From Ceratopteris richardii (taxonomy: Eukaryota > Streptophyta > Polypodiopsida > Polypodiales > Pteridaceae), in NCBI GenBank assembly GCA_020310875.1, contig CM035406.1, positions 88,214,164-88,278,163 on the forward strand: a DNA stretch of 64,000 bases, written 5' to 3'. A model generated the notes under the pieces. The model ran no database searches. It had not been told where the DNA came from and saw only the letters and a program-made list of their open reading frames with translations. This document shows positions 1 to 11,187 of the stretch, one piece after another. A program made the position numbers and the translations under genes. The stretch's first letter is position 1. Every line of letters starts with the position of its first letter.

Positions 1-2206
1 AGGCTAAGCATCCAAAGATTTTACAATGCTCTAGACTAGGTCTTCTTCCATTCCACACTTCATATGGAGTGGTTCCATCTAGTGACTTAGATGGAAGTCT
101 ATTTATGAGATATGTGGCTGTCGACACAGCCTCTGCCCATAGGTAGTTCGGCAATCCCTTTTCGTTGAGCATGGACCTTGCAGCTTCGACGATAGCTCTA
201 TTCCTCCTCTCTGCTACACCATTGAGTTCAGGTGTATACCTTGTAGTGACTTCCCTTTTAATGCCTCTTTCATGCAAGAAGGCATCAAATTCAGAAGAGA
301 AGTATTCTCCTCCACCATCTGATCTGAGTCGTTTCAAAGTCCTACCTGTTTGGTTTTCAACAAGAGCAATATACTTCTTAAAGCAATTAAACACTTCATC
401 CTTGTGCTTCATGAAAAATAGAATAGTCCACCTGCTACAATCATCTATGAAAGACACATAATATCTTGAGCCTGATATAGATGGCTCCTTACTTGGACCC
501 CACACATCCGTGTGCACTAGATCCAAAGGATTTTGATACATATATCCTTTCTTATTGAAAGGTTGTCTATGAGCCTTGCCGAGTTGACAAGCTTCACACT
601 TATAAATCATGTGTTGCCTTGTGATATTAGGCAAACCAAGTACACTTTGGTCCCTGCAAATCTGTTTGAGTTTCCTCTCACCAATATGAGCAAGCCTTTT
701 GTGCCATATCTCCAACTCTGTTAGAGTTTGTGATCCATAGCTAAACAAAGCTATGTTCTTTGTATCTTCCACTTCAAAAGTGAAAAGCCTTCCTGTCTTT
801 TCTCCTTTGGCAATCCTTCGAAAGCCTTGCCTTGGGTCTTCAACATATGCTCCAAATCGATTGAATCTAACCTGCAATCCTTTTTCAACAATCTGTCCAA
901 CACTTATTAAATTTTTGGTAATTGTAGGGACATACAAGACTTTGCTTAAGAGGTTCATATTCCCATCTGATGTCTTCACATTACCTATCTTCTCCACTGA
1001 GTGCTTTGTGTCATCTCCTGTCTGCACTTCATGCTTGTTATGAGGATCTTCCAAATCAGAAAGTAAAGCCACATTTCCTGCTACATGGTTCGAGCATCCC
1101 GAATCAATGTAAAATATGTGATCATCATCCTTACCCTTCTTTGTTGATAGATTCATAATCAATAATGAATCTTCTTGACTTTGGTCCTCTGCATAGTTAT
1201 TGTAATCTCTTCTTCCTCTATGGCCACTTTGATAGTTGTTGTTGTTGTTGTAATTGTTGTTGTAGTAGTTGTTGTTGTAGCCTCCATTGTACCTGCCTCT
1301 ATTTGATCCATAGCCACCTCTATTGAATCCTCTTCCTCTTGAGTTCCTCGGGTTCCTGAAACATTCTTCAGTAGTATGGTTAGATAAGCCACATATGTTG
1401 CAAGGTTGAGATGATTGGAATCTCCCCCTGCCTTGCTTTCCACCTCTGCCTCTTCCTCTAGCTCTTCCTCTACCTGCAAAGTTTGCTTGGAAAGAGCTTC
1501 CTTCATCTTCATTCTTCCTATTCTTTGACTTGTCCTTGACCTTAGCTTTATCAGAATATAAGGCAGAAGTTTGATTACCTCTTGAGGACTCACCACCTTT
1601 GCTAATCTTTGCTTCATGAGTGAAGAGTTGGCCCATGAGTGTGTTGAGGTCGGGTACATGCATATCCATGTATAAATCCATGGCTGTTGTGAATGACTCC
1701 CACTTGTCGTCTGCTTTGATTACATTCATGATTTGTCTTATGATTTGCTCCTCTTCAATTACCTCTCCAATGCTTCCAAGTTGGTCGGAAATCTCCTTCA
1801 TCTTTGTGACATAATCAGTCACATTTTGCTTCGGGCTTTTCTTCATTGTTGTGAACTCCATCCACAATTGGTTCTTCCTTGCTCGAGTGTTGGAAGAGAA
1901 GAAAGAAGCAAGTGCATTCCAGGTTTCTCTTGATGTCTTGCATCCCTTGACATGAGGTAAAAGAAAATCAGAGATTGAGTTTAGAATATAGGACCTTGCA
2001 AGTGCATCCTTCGAACACCAATTCGAAAGTCCTTCCACTTCTTCATGTGATGGTTGCCCTTTGTTCCTCATGGTTGGCATTGCTTCATCTCCGGATATGA
2101 ATCCATATAGATTCCTTCCTTGAAGGTAAGCCTCCATCCTTAGAGACCATGCCGGGTAGTTGTCTCGATCCAATTTGTCAATTGTTGATGGAAATCCATC
2201 TCCCAT
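1..2206 (-). CDS. Copia A gag-protease-integrase polyprotein (partial)
   Basis: I read this frame from the ATG at 2206-2204 to base 1 and found no stop in about 735 codons; it continues outside the window. Order: gag with the MGDGFPSTIDK start typical of this family; an RG/N-rich nucleic-acid-binding stretch; a zinc knuckle CNICGLSNHTTEEC (CX2CX4HX4C); protease motif YIDSGCSNH; a GAG-pre-integrase segment with HKRLAHIGER; and the integrase core with FIDDCSRW and SDGGGEYF. The N/T-rich repeat near 1230-1290 encodes an Asn/Tyr run in this frame. The start is the first ATG after the PBS. It is the only long undamaged copia frame here, so A may be a young, possibly competent copy. Confidence 0.9.
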   Translation of the reverse strand, partial: MGDGFPSTIDKLDRDNYPAWSLRMEAYLQGRNLYGFISGDEAMPTMRNKGQPSHEEVEGLSNWCSKDALARSYILNSISDFLLPHVKGCKTSRETWNALASFFSSNTRARKNQLWMEFTTMKKSPKQNVTDYVTKMKEISDQLGSIGEVIEEEQIIRQIMNVIKADDKWESFTTAMDLYMDMHVPDLNTLMGQLFTHEAKISKGGESSRGNQTSALYSDKAKVKDKSKNRKNEDEGSSFQANFAGRGRARGRGRGGKQGRGRFQSSQPCNICGLSNHTTEECFRNPRNSRGRGFNRGGYGSNRGRYNGGYNNNYYNNNYNNNNNYQSGHRGRRDYNNYAEDQSQEDSLLIMNLSTKKGKDDDHIFYIDSGCSNHVAGNVALLSDLEDPHNKHEVQTGDDTKHSVEKIGNVKTSDGNMNLLSKVLYVPTITKNLISVGQIVEKGLQVRFNRFGAYVEDPRQGFRRIAKGEKTGRLFTFEVEDTKNIALFSYGSQTLTELEIWHKRLAHIGERKLKQICRDQSVLGLPNITRQHMIYKCEACQLGKAHRQPFNKKGYMYQNPLDLVHTDVWGPSKEPSISGSRYYVSFIDDCSRWTILFFMKHKDEVFNCFKKYIALVENQTGRTLKRLRSDGGGEYFSSEFDAFLHERGIKREVTTRYTPELNGVAERRNRAIVEAARSMLNEKGLPNYLWAEAVSTATYLINRLPSKSLDGTTPYEVWNGRRPSLEHCKIFGCLA

Positions 2207-2219
2207 GTTGCTTGACTAT

Positions 2220-2231
2220 GCTCTGATACCA
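2220..2231 (-). promoter_or_regulatory. Copia A primer binding site (tRNA-iMet)
   Basis: The minus strand reads TGGTATCAGAGC, complementary to the 3' end of plant initiator tRNA-Met, one base after the LTR end. This is the standard primer of plant copia elements. Confidence 0.9.
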
Positions 2232-2232
2232 C

Positions 2233-3311
2233 TGTGAAGAGAGATGGTGGATGCAATCCAAAGATGAGTAGGTGCCGCTACAACCAGCTTCACACCAGCC
2301 AACTGAGACTTCAGAGTTGATTAGTAGACCCTTTGAGCTTCCTAAATCCACCAAAATATCAGCCAAGTACTTTGGAACATGTATCCCAAAAAGTTTAAGT
2401 CAAGACCGACAAGTTGCGAAATGACTAGCTCCCAAAACTTGCTATTTTTGGACATACACCTGCTGGAAAAAATGAATAGTGCTCTCAACCTGGAAGGAAT
2501 TAGAAAAATTCCTTTTGGGCATAGCAAATAGACTTAGCAAGCTTCCTATTCCAAGTTAAAACACTTCAAATGATGGACTGAGCACTGAGAACAAGTTTCA
2601 TCAAGTTCTGGAACATTCCCACAATTCTCGGGGCTCTGCAGAGATAGACCAGTAAGCAGTAAAATGCAGATATCTCCAAAAGTATAAATCCAATGACCTT
2701 GAAAATTTATAGGTAGAAACTAGACAGTGAGAGCTATCCAGCGCACTTTAAGACACTGAAAAATGTTCAGTACAACTCGAGATATGACCTTCTGAAGTTA
2801 CTGCTCTGAGTGAGTATAGCAGAGAACAAAACAGAGAGGTAGATGATAATAAATGTATAGATTCACATATGATTACAACCACATTGGCAATGAATCTTTG
2901 CACAATGGGAGTAGAATGATAGAGCTATGGAGTAAGCTCTTCAATCTCTACAAAATGACATGAAGTGGTCACGTACAAGGCATGCTAATCGCCTCTTCCT
3001 TCTTGCTCCTTTTATAGCTATTCTTGGAGGGAGTTTTGAATTCGAATTCGAATGGCTCCACCTAAAAGTGATCCCCAAAGTTAGGAGAGATTCCCTCAGC
3101 TCAAAAATTCGTGATTTTGGTAGTTATAGCCACAAACTTGCTTTTACATCATGCATGAGGTAAGCCATCCTTTTCCTTTTTTCTTTTTCCATTTACAAGA
3201 GATAAAATGTACTCTTTTACAAGAGGTGTTCACATGACTACTCATGTGACTTACAAATGAGGATAATATCAAATATATCAAGCATGTAGGCTTGGGCAAA
3301 ATGCACCAACA
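2233..3311 (-). repeat. Copia A 5' LTR
   Basis: The 1079-bp LTR is bounded by TGTTGG and TTCACA on the minus strand and is clearly homologous to the LTRs at 51521-52586 and 56874-57954. A TATA-like box (TATAAAAGG on the minus strand, near 3008-3016) lies beside a short palindromic GAATTC repeat (about 3038-3050). Initiation downstream of this box is inferred from position. Confidence 0.9.
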
Positions 3312-4753
3312 GCATGAAAAATAGGATTAGCAGCTAAGTGAATAGAACTCATATTGTCACCAAAAATAGTTGGAGTTCCAAACTCCAATCCAAGATCTTT
3401 GAATAATGTCTTCATCCACATAGCTTCCTAAGTAGCTATGGCAAGACCTCTGTATTCAGCTTTAGTAGAAGAGAGAGCAACTATGGGTTGCTTCTTGGAT
3501 GACCATGAAATAAGATTTGAACATGCAAAGGTAAGATAACCTGAAGTGCTCCTTCTATCTTCCTTGGAGCCAGCCCAATCTGCATCAGAAAATAGCTTCA
3601 AACCTAAATCAAATACATAAGGATAATAAATTCCTTCATTTCTGGTTCCTTTGAGATACTTGAGAATCCTTTTGGCAGCATCCATATGTGGTTTCCTTGG
3701 TGTGTGCATAAATTGACTTAGCACACTCACACTGTAACATATATCTACTCTTGTCAATGTGGCATAGTTGAGACTACCCACTAGACTTTGATATGATGTG
3801 ATGTCCTCTATGAGTTCACCTTCATGTGAGCTCAATTTGTGATTGACCTCCATTGGAGTACCTACAATCTTACAATCTTGCATCTTGAATTTTGCCAACA
3901 TGTCCTTAATGTACTTTCTTTGAGTGAGAAACAAGCCATGATCTTTGTAGACAACTTCCAAACCTAGGAAGTAGGTAAGTGAACACAAATCACTTATCTT
4001 GAACTCTTCTCTCATCTGATCTTTGATCTTCTTCATACCATCTTCATCATTTCCTGTCAATATAATATCATCTACATATACACATAAGTAGATGACCTCA
4101 GAGTTACTCTTTTTGATAAAGAGTGAAGGATCTGCCTTGCTTGGTTGAAAGCCTTTGTCCTGCAAGAATGAAACAAGCCTGAAATTCCAAGCTCTTGGAG
4201 CTTGCTTGAGACCATACAATGCTTTGTTAAGTTTACACACATAATGAGGATAAACTTGATTCTCAAAACCAGGTGGTTGTGCCATATATACCTCTTCTGT
4301 TATCCAACCATTCAAGAATGGATTCTTTATATCTAGTTGAAGTATCTTCCAATTCTTGGAAGAGGCAATACTAAGCAAAACCCTAATAGTAGGCATCTTT
4401 GCCACAGGAGAGAAGGTCTCCTCATAATCAATTCCCTGAGTTTGTGCAAAGCCTTTTGCTACAAGCCTTGCCTTATACCTGTTAATGGAACCATCAAAAT
4501 TCTTCTTGAGTTTATAGACCCATCTTGAGCCTATTAACTTCATGGATGAAGTCTTGGGCACCAAATCCCAAGTGTTGTTTTCCTCAATTGCTTCAATCTC
4601 TTCCTTCATTGCATGCTTCCATTCTAATTTTGCTTTGGCCTCTTCAAATGATGATGGCTCCTCTTGGTTTATGTCCTGTGCTATGTAGATAGAATGTTTA
4701 GTTACTAATGAGGTGTCAAACCCATACCTTTCTGGTTTTCTCTTTTCCATCAT
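3312..4753 (-). pseudogene. Copia B reverse transcriptase-RNase H
   Basis: The frame begins near the RYGFDTSLVTKHS segment. RT motifs are visible: [30 protein letters not shown], and the catalytic YVDD (within CVYVDDIILTG). RNase H follows with SDADWAGSKEDRRSTSG and SSTKAEYR. A TAG at 3430-3428 interrupts the frame, after which the same frame continues to HLAANPIFHA at 3312, where copia A cuts in. The stop replaces a position that is CAA in the tandem copies, as expected from C-to-T change. Non-functional as it stands. Confidence 0.85.
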
Positions 4754-4782
4754 AGATCTTCTTAGGCCATGATGTGATGATT

Positions 4783-5014
4783 CTACCTCATGTCCAAGTT
4801 CCTACAATTTTGCTTTACCTTTAGACTTCCATGCTTTAATCTTTTCCATATGAGATTCTTCATCATCCTCCGAGTTGTCTTGTTCTTCAATCTTTGGTTG
4901 TTCTCTACCAAGCTTTGGAAAATCTTCTTCAAGATTATATGGTAAACTGACCTTCCTGCATGAATCTTCATACCATGAATTGTTTTCATAAAAAACTACA
5001 TCTCTGCTTACCAA
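4783..5014 (-). pseudogene. Copia B integrase-RT linker
   Basis: The short acidic linker begins VSRDVVFYENNSWYED and ends GKAKL followed by TAG. In related copies here this segment is continuous between integrase and RT. It is separated from the upstream integrase frame by a 1-bp deletion near 5055 (the run before the glycine is one A short) and from RT by the in-frame TAG near 4800. Confidence 0.7.
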
Positions 5015-6012
5015 GAATCCTTTGTTGGTAGGGTTGTATAACCTGTAGCCTTTTGATTGTTGTCATATCCAATAAATACACACCTTTCTTCCTTTGGATC
5101 CATCTTGCCTCTAATCTGTGAAGGAACATGAGCAAAAGCAATACATCCAAAAATTTTACAATGATCTAAGCTTGGTCTTCTTCCATTCCAAGCCTCATAT
5201 GGAGTCATCCCATCAAGGGATTTTGAAGGCAACTTGTTAATCAAGTAAGTGGCTGTAGATACAGCCTCAACCCATAAATAGTTAGGTAAATGCTTTTCAT
5301 TTAACATGGACCTTGCAGCTTCAACAATTGTCCTATTCCTCCTTTCTGCCACTCCATTTTGCTCAGGAGTGTACCTTGTAGTTACCTCTCTTTTGATTCC
5401 TCTTTCTTGAAGAAAATAATCAAACTCATGGGAGAAGTATTCTCCCCCTCCATCTGACCTTAGCCTTTTTAGTGGTTTACCTGTTTGATTCTCCACAAGA
5501 GCCAAATATCTTTTGAAACATGAAAAAACTTCATCTTTGTGTTTCATAAAGAATAGGATAGTCCATCTGCTGCAATCATCAATAAAGGAGACATAATACC
5601 TTGATCCAGATATTGAAGCTTCCTTGCTAGGTCCCCATACATCTGTATGAACCAACTCCAAGAGATCTCCATGCATATAACCTTTCTTCATGAATGGTAA
5701 CCTGTGAGACTTTCCAAATTGACATGGACTACACTTATAAATCATATGTTTTTTTGACAAATTAGGGAGTCCAAGTACACTTTGGTCCCTGCAAATTTGC
5801 TTTAATGACCTTTCACCAATATGTGCTAACCTTTTGTGCCATACTTCAAATTCTGTGAGTTTCTGACTACCATAATTAAAGAGAGCAATGTTTCTAGTGT
5901 CTTGTAATTCAAATGTGAACAATCTACCTGCCTTTTCACCTTTTGCAATTCTTCTGAATCCTTGACTTGGATCTTCAACAAATGCTCCTACTTTTGTGAA
6001 CCTGACTTGCAA
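5008..6012 (-). pseudogene. Copia B integrase
   Basis: The GAG-pre-integrase region (VWHKRLAHIGERSLKQICRD) and the zinc segment (KCSPCQFGKSHR) precede the DDE core. Core acidic residues lie in VHTDVWGP, RSDGGGEYF and PEQNGVAERRNR. The frame ends in a frameshift tail. Upstream it is separated from its own gag-protease by the 5.15-kb copia C insertion. Confidence 0.85.
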
Positions 6013-6023
6013 CCCTTTCTCTA

Positions 6024-6028
6024 CTATC
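6024..6028. repeat. Target site duplication of copia C (left)
   Basis: CTATC directly precedes the LTR terminus at 6029 and is repeated at 11183-11187 after the other LTR. It marks a simple insertion into copia B. Confidence 0.9.
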
Positions 6029-6258
6029 TGTTGGAGTTAGACGTCTGCGGTAGCACGCGAACAGCACAAGGAAGAGGAAGAAGCTTGGAGCACAACACAC
6101 AAGACTGAATGTATTACTAGAGAATGTACAAAGATAAATAGCCCATTAGGGCAATAGGCGTATATACAAGCCGGGGGAAAAAAACCTCCTAAAGAGGGAA
6201 AAAAGTGCCCCGGCGGTCCTAGAGTGTTCACACACATCACTACCTAAATATATCAACA
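6029..6258 (-). repeat. Copia C 3' LTR
   Basis: The 230-bp LTR starts TGTTGATATA on the minus strand and ends CTCCAACA. It matches 10953-11182 with no difference seen. Just inside it (6259-6268) is a purine-rich AGGGGGGATT, the likely polypurine tract. Confidence 0.95.
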
Positions 6259-6332
6259 AATCCCCCCTGGGAGTGATGCGGTGAACAAGGAGCTGGCACT
6301 CATGTATAAGGAAGTGCCGAGCTATGTGGAAA

Positions 6333-7190
6333 TCACTCCACAAAAGGAAGTAAGCCCAAAGCTTTGCGGAAAGCTTCAAACTTCTCCCTAGGCAGAGCCT
6401 TCGTGAAAAGGTCTACAATGTTCTCCTGCGTGGGCACATATGCCAAGCTGATCTCCCCAGCAGAGAACCTCTCCCTGACATAGTGATAATGCACCTCAAT
6501 GTGCTTAGTGCGAGCATGGAACACAGGGTTCCTCGCAACTGCCAATGCGCTCTGACTGTCAGTGAAGATGGTGGTGGCAGAAGACTGGCCAACACCCAAA
6601 TCAGCCATAAGGCGTCTGAGCCACACACACTCAAGAGTCGCTGTGAAAGCTGCCCTATACTCAGCCTCACACTTGGAAGTGGCCACAGTAGGCTACTTCT
6701 TGCTCAACCAAGATATACATGAGCTACCAAGCATGAAGCAAAAACCACTGGTGGACACACGAGTGTCATAGCAACCAGCCCAATCTGAGTCAGAAAAAGC
6801 ATGCAAATCTGGCGGTAGTGATCCCCCCTTGGGATAAAACAACCCAAGTAGCCGAGTACCACTCAAGTAGCGAAAGATGCGCTTAACCGCTTTCCAATGC
6901 GTGACTCCTGGGCAATGCATAAACCTGCTCATCTGTGAGACAGCAAACTGAATATCTGGCCGAGTAATGCATAAGTAAATCAAGCATCCAACAGCCTGCT
7001 GATAGAGAACAACATCAAATGCATCTCCAGCATCATGAAGACTCAATCGTAAACCTGTCTCCATAGGAGTGGCAATAGGCTTACAGTCTTCAAGGCCAAA
7101 ACGCTGCAATAATGTGTCAATATATTTCGTTTGACACAAAGCCATTCCACCATCAACTTGCATAAACTGAATGCCCAAATAGTGATGCAA
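6333..7190 (-). pseudogene. Copia C RT C-terminus and RNase H
   Basis: The frame picks up at HHYLGIQFMQVDGG after a frameshift near 7190 and runs through the RT connection (TPMETGLRLS) into RNase H (FSDSDWAGCYDTRVSTSG, then SKCEAEYRAAF and HYHYVRERF). A TAG at 6695-6693 splits it, at a position where relatives carry glutamine (SKKQPTVA-type motif). The true C-terminus is LLPFVE near 6333, close to the polypurine tract. Confidence 0.85.
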
Positions 7191-8401
7191 ATGCCCAAAT
7201 CAGACATCTCAAATGAGGCATGCAAATCAGCCTTGAAATCAGCAATATGCTTCTCAAGAGGACCAGTGAGCAGCATGCCGTCTACATAGACAACAATGAT
7301 CAAAAGCACATCATTAGCACGCTTAATATATAAGGTGCTTTCAGTTGGACTGTTCTCAAAACCATGTGCAATCAGATAGGCATGTATTTTCTCATACCAA
7401 GCACGTGGTGCTTGCTTTAAACCATATAACGCCTTCTTTAACCTGCACACCTGGTTTTCATGCCCTTTCTGCACAAAGCCACAGGGCTGAAAAACATACA
7501 CTTCTTCATGCAAGTCACCATTCAGAAATGTTGTTTTAATGTCCAACTGATGTACATTCCAACCATGATGGGCTGCAAGTGCACAAATGCTCCGAACAGT
7601 AGTCATACGGCATGTAGGTGCAAAGGTCTCATCAAAATCAATGCCTCTTTCCTGCGCATAACCCTTTGCAACAAGCCTAGCCTTATACCTGTCAACTGTA
7701 CCATCAGGTTTACGCTTCAGCTTGTATACCCACTTAGTGTCAATGGCCTTCTTGCCAGGAGGCAAGTCACATAAAGACCATGTACCATTCTTCATTATAG
7801 CATCATATTCAGATTGCATAGCAGCCATCCAATTTTCTGAATTTTGTGCTTCATCAAAAGAAACAGGCTCATTCTCATCACAGAGACTAGATGCAGCCAT
7901 AGCATAGCAATCTGATGCAAAGGAGGTACTATGAGAGCCTGAACGAGTACGATATGACAAAGGTTCATCTAATTTGCTGTCACGCAAAGTCTGCACCAGC
8001 CATTTTGGCATAGTTTTTCCCTGTTCAATATCAGCTCTCTCATCAACAAGTGCATCATGTAAATCTGCATCAGAAATGGCATGATCTGCATCATCATATG
8101 AAACCTGCAAAGGCTGAGAAGTTGCCTCATTAGGACCAGCGCTAGCCTGTCCTCCTGTAAAAAGAGGCATCAAAGTATCATACATGTCTTTGGAGCTAAC
8201 AGATGTCTCCTTAGTACATGAAAGCAATGGCTGAATAGCATCTTCCACAAAGACAACATCACGGCTAACCAGAATGCGTTTAGTCTGTGGATGATACAGA
8301 CGATAGCCTTTACTTTCAGAACTGTACCCAACAAAAATACATTTTACTACCTTATCATCCAATTTTCTGCGATGTTGTTCAGGCACTAATGCATATGCCA
8401 A
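7043..8401 (-). pseudogene. Copia C integrase C-terminus and reverse transcriptase
   Basis: It starts in the integrase C-terminal region (VKCIFVGYSSESKGYRLYH), passes an acidic linker and enters RT ([47 protein letters not shown]). The catalytic box reads YVDG rather than YVDD (codon 7279-7277), which should abolish polymerase activity. The end (after FEMSDLG) is frameshifted. The frame is continuous with the upstream gag-integrase frame except for the TAG at 8473-8471. Confidence 0.87.
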
Positions 8402-8470
8402 ACAACCAAAAACACGCAGATGAGCAACAGATGGCTTGCGGTCATGCCAAGCCTCATATGGAGTGATAGA

Positions 8471-10156
8471 CTACAACGCTTTTGTGGGACACCTGTTCAG
8501 TACATATGCTGCACACATGATAGCCTCAAGCCAGAAACTATGTGGTAAAGCCTGACTTTTGACCATGCACCTCGCCATCTCCATGAGTGACCTGTTCTTT
8601 CGTTCAGCAACTCCATTCTGTTGAGGTATATACGGCACTGTACACTGGTGTTTTATCCCACGTTCAGCCAGAAATGCATTAAAATCTGAAGACATATATT
8701 CCCCCCCTCGATCAGAACGGAGGGTGCCCATTTTACATGCTGACAGATTTTCAGCCAAAACCAAAAACTGTTTGAAGCACATGAACACTTCGGACTTTGC
8801 TTTGAGTGGATATACCCATGCATGCCTGGAAAAATCATCAATGAAAGTCACGAAGTAAAGGTAATTTCCAAAAGAGGGTGTCTGCATAGGACCACAGACA
8901 TCACTATGTACAAGCTGCAATTTCTGCATAGCCCGAACTGAACCATCTTTTGGAAAGGAAGAACGCTGCATTTTGCCCAAAATACAGCCTTCACAAACAT
9001 GTTTTCCAGGTGCCTCAAGTTTGGGCAAAGAGGACACCATTTCAGATTTCTGCAGGCGTAACAAACTAGCAAAATTCAGATGACCAAAGCGTGCATGCCA
9101 AAGCTTTGCATCTGACATAGCCTGAGAATCATGAACTGCACATGCCGAATCATTCACAGATCTTTCATAGTCTATGAGCTTATACAGCCCACGACATAAA
9201 ATGCCAGAAGCAATAATCACATCGCCATTTGAGAGATCATGGACTGTACACCTGTCATCAACGAATTTCACAACCAAGCCAATCTTGGCTAATGCAGAAA
9301 CTGATAACAGGTTCTTTTTGATCCCTGGCACAAATAAAGCATATGACAAAGTGAAAGAACTACCATCAGCAGTAGTCAGAATGATCTTACCAGCTCCCAT
9401 AACAGGATAAGAGGAGTTATTGGCGCATGTGACAGTATTCCCTGTAGGGGCAAGCTCGAGTGAAGAGAAGAAACTGCGCTGCGAGGTAATATGTTTGGTT
9501 GCCCCACTGTCAAAGTACCAAACATCTGAGTCTACTGCAGACATGCACTGATCATGAGAAGATGGGTCAAAACTGCAAACAGTAGTAAACGCCCATTCTT
9601 CTTCCTGCACAAGATTTGCAGACTCTGTTTTTGGTGTAGAGGCCTCTGCAACAACCATTCCAGCCTCTTTCTTCTTTGCCTCTTTAGCAGCCAGTTTTGG
9701 ACAGTTCTTTATAATATGATCATTTCCTTTACAGTACTTGCAGAACAATTTCTGCTTTTCTGATTTCTTCTCATCTTTATCTTGGTTCTTCGATTGTGCA
9801 GCATTTGTAGATTTCTGCTTACTAGTAGAAGAGCTCCATTTTCCTTTGCCCTTCTGACTAGCCAGGAAAGCTTGATCTGCAACACGCATAATGGACCTGT
9901 TCTGCCTGGACTGATCTTCCTGCAACAGAACAGAGACTAATTCCTCAAATGACAAGGCATTTGGATTGCCTTTCATCATCAATCGAAGAGTAGAGGCAAA
10001 ACTCTGATATGAATCAGGAAGGCCATTCAGAACGGTCTGCACAAGTGAGCTATCTGGTATAACCTCATCAGCAGAAATCAATTGTTCCTTCAGGTCTTTG
10101 ATCTTTGTAAGAAAACTGTGCATCGAATCACCTTCATTCATGTGCTCACTCTCCAA
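8471..10156 (-). pseudogene. Copia C gag C-terminus, protease, integrase
   Basis: An open stretch of 561 codons within a longer damaged frame. Order: gag UBN2-like part (QTVLNGLPDSYQSF), zinc knuckle CKYCKGNDHIIKNC (CX2CX4HX4C), protease YFDSGATKHIT, GAG-pre-integrase LWHARFGHLNFASL, then the integrase core with VHSDVCGP, RSDRGGEYM and PQQNGVAERKNR. It closes with TAG at 8473-8471 where tryptophan is expected from the family consensus. Confidence 0.88.
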
Positions 10157-10597
10157 CTGTTTTCGGAGGTAAGCAACACGAGCCTCATTCCTAGCCTAGT
10201 ACAAAGTGGTAAGTGTATCCCAAGCATCCTTTGCTGTTCTGCAAGAGCGAATGTGAGGAATAATGGCACGTTTGACAGACAAAGCTATCAATGCATGTGC
10301 CTAGGCATCTCTGCCATCCCAATGAATCTGCTCTGCAGTAGGTGCAACAGAAACAGCAGCATGAACAGGAATCTGCGGAATATCATCTTCGACACCATCT
10401 TCATCAGCTCCAACACCTGTATTTGCAGTACTTGTCGTTACAGGTGTAACAGGACGTCTTTCAACACCCTACACAATGTTCCACAATCCTTTTGCAACCA
10501 GTACATGTCGCATCATATAAGCCCATAATGGGTAGTTGGTACCATCCAACTTATCCTCAACAGCCAACATACGGAATACATCACTGCTTTCAGCCAT
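10157..10597 (-). pseudogene. Copia C gag N-terminus
   Basis: The start ATG at 10597-10595 gives MAESSDVFRMLAVEDKLDG, then DUF4219/UBN2-like gag sequence (YPLWAYMMRHVLVAKGLW). Three in-frame TAG codons occur at 10471-10469, 10303-10301 and 10198-10196. All sit where tryptophan fits best, so each is explained by a single TGG-to-TAG change. Confidence 0.82.
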
Positions 10598-10938
10598 GGC
10601 CGGTGACTAAAATACCTTGATGCAGAAAATTGACTGTATCTCAAAAAGTTGAACAGAACTGCCGAGACGAGTTCTGCTAGACCTGTAGCAGACTTCGAGA
10701 CGCTTAAACTGGCGAACAGAAACTGGTATATACCTTTGGCACAAAAGGACGAAATAGCCTGCACAAGCACTACGATAGTGCGTTCGGAGGCCGAAACGAG
10801 CTCAGATCGCGATTTCGGCACCACAGAGCGAAGTAGTTTTGATCTCGAAAACACCCTGAGTATGCTCACCAAATTTTGTGCGAATTTGAGACTGCAAACG
10901 GAGGAGTGTCGACGGCGCCCTAGAAGAATCAACGACCT

Positions 10939-10950
10939 GCTCTGATACCA
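10939..10950 (-). promoter_or_regulatory. Copia C primer binding site (tRNA-iMet)
   Basis: The minus strand reads TGGTATCAGAGC two bases inside the 5' LTR. Confidence 0.88.
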
Positions 10951-10952
10951 AT

Positions 10953-11182
10953 TGTTGGAGTTAGACGTCTGCGGTAGCACGCGAACAGCACAAGGAAGAG
11001 GAAGAAGCTTGGAGCACAACACACAAGACTGAATGTATTACTAGAGAATGTACAAAGATAAATAGCCCATTAGGGCAATAGGCGTATATACAAGCCGGGG
11101 GAAAAAAACCTCCTAAAGAGGGAAAAAAGTGCCCCGGCGGTCCTAGAGTGTTCACACACATCACTACCTAAATATATCAACA
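10953..11182 (-). repeat. Copia C 5' LTR
   Basis: The second 230-bp LTR, identical by eye to 6029-6258, followed by the TSD CTATC at 11183-11187. Confidence 0.95.
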
Positions 11183-11187
11183 CTATC

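Larger units (their letters stand above)
1..3311 (-). mobile_element. Ty1/copia element A, 5' part (runs off left edge)
   Basis: Seen: reading on the minus strand, a 1079-bp 5' LTR (3311 to 2233), a PBS, and an open gag-protease-integrase frame to base 1. The LTR starts TGTTGGTGCA and ends TCTCTTCACA. Directly upstream (3312) the sequence becomes the RNase H region of copia B, so A inserted into B. The RT/RNase H half and the 3' LTR must lie left of the window. It is the same family as the copia tandem at 46760-57954, with near-identical gag and LTR. Confidence 0.93.
6029..11182 (-). mobile_element. Ty1/copia element C, complete (5154 bp)
   Basis: A full-length element with 230-bp LTRs at both ends that I find identical by eye, a 5-bp TSD (CTATC), a tRNA-iMet type PBS and a polypurine tract. 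The LTR ends are TGTTGATATA and CTCCAACA. The internal frame encodes gag-PR-INT-RT-RH but holds five in-frame TAG codons, one frameshift and a changed RT catalytic residue. It is a different family from A, B and D (short LTR, gag starting MAESSDVFRM). Identical LTRs mean recent insertion, yet the coding region is dead. Confidence 0.95.

Noticed and set aside
1159..1659. Thr-rich 166-residue ORF (and its copies at 48040 and 53388)
   Set aside because: It is the out-of-frame reading of the copia gag Asn/Gly/Arg-rich region; the gag frame on the same strand is the real one.
6037..6240. 67-residue ORF repeated at 10961-11164
   Set aside because: It is the LTR of copia C read through; identical copies reflect identical LTRs, not a gene.
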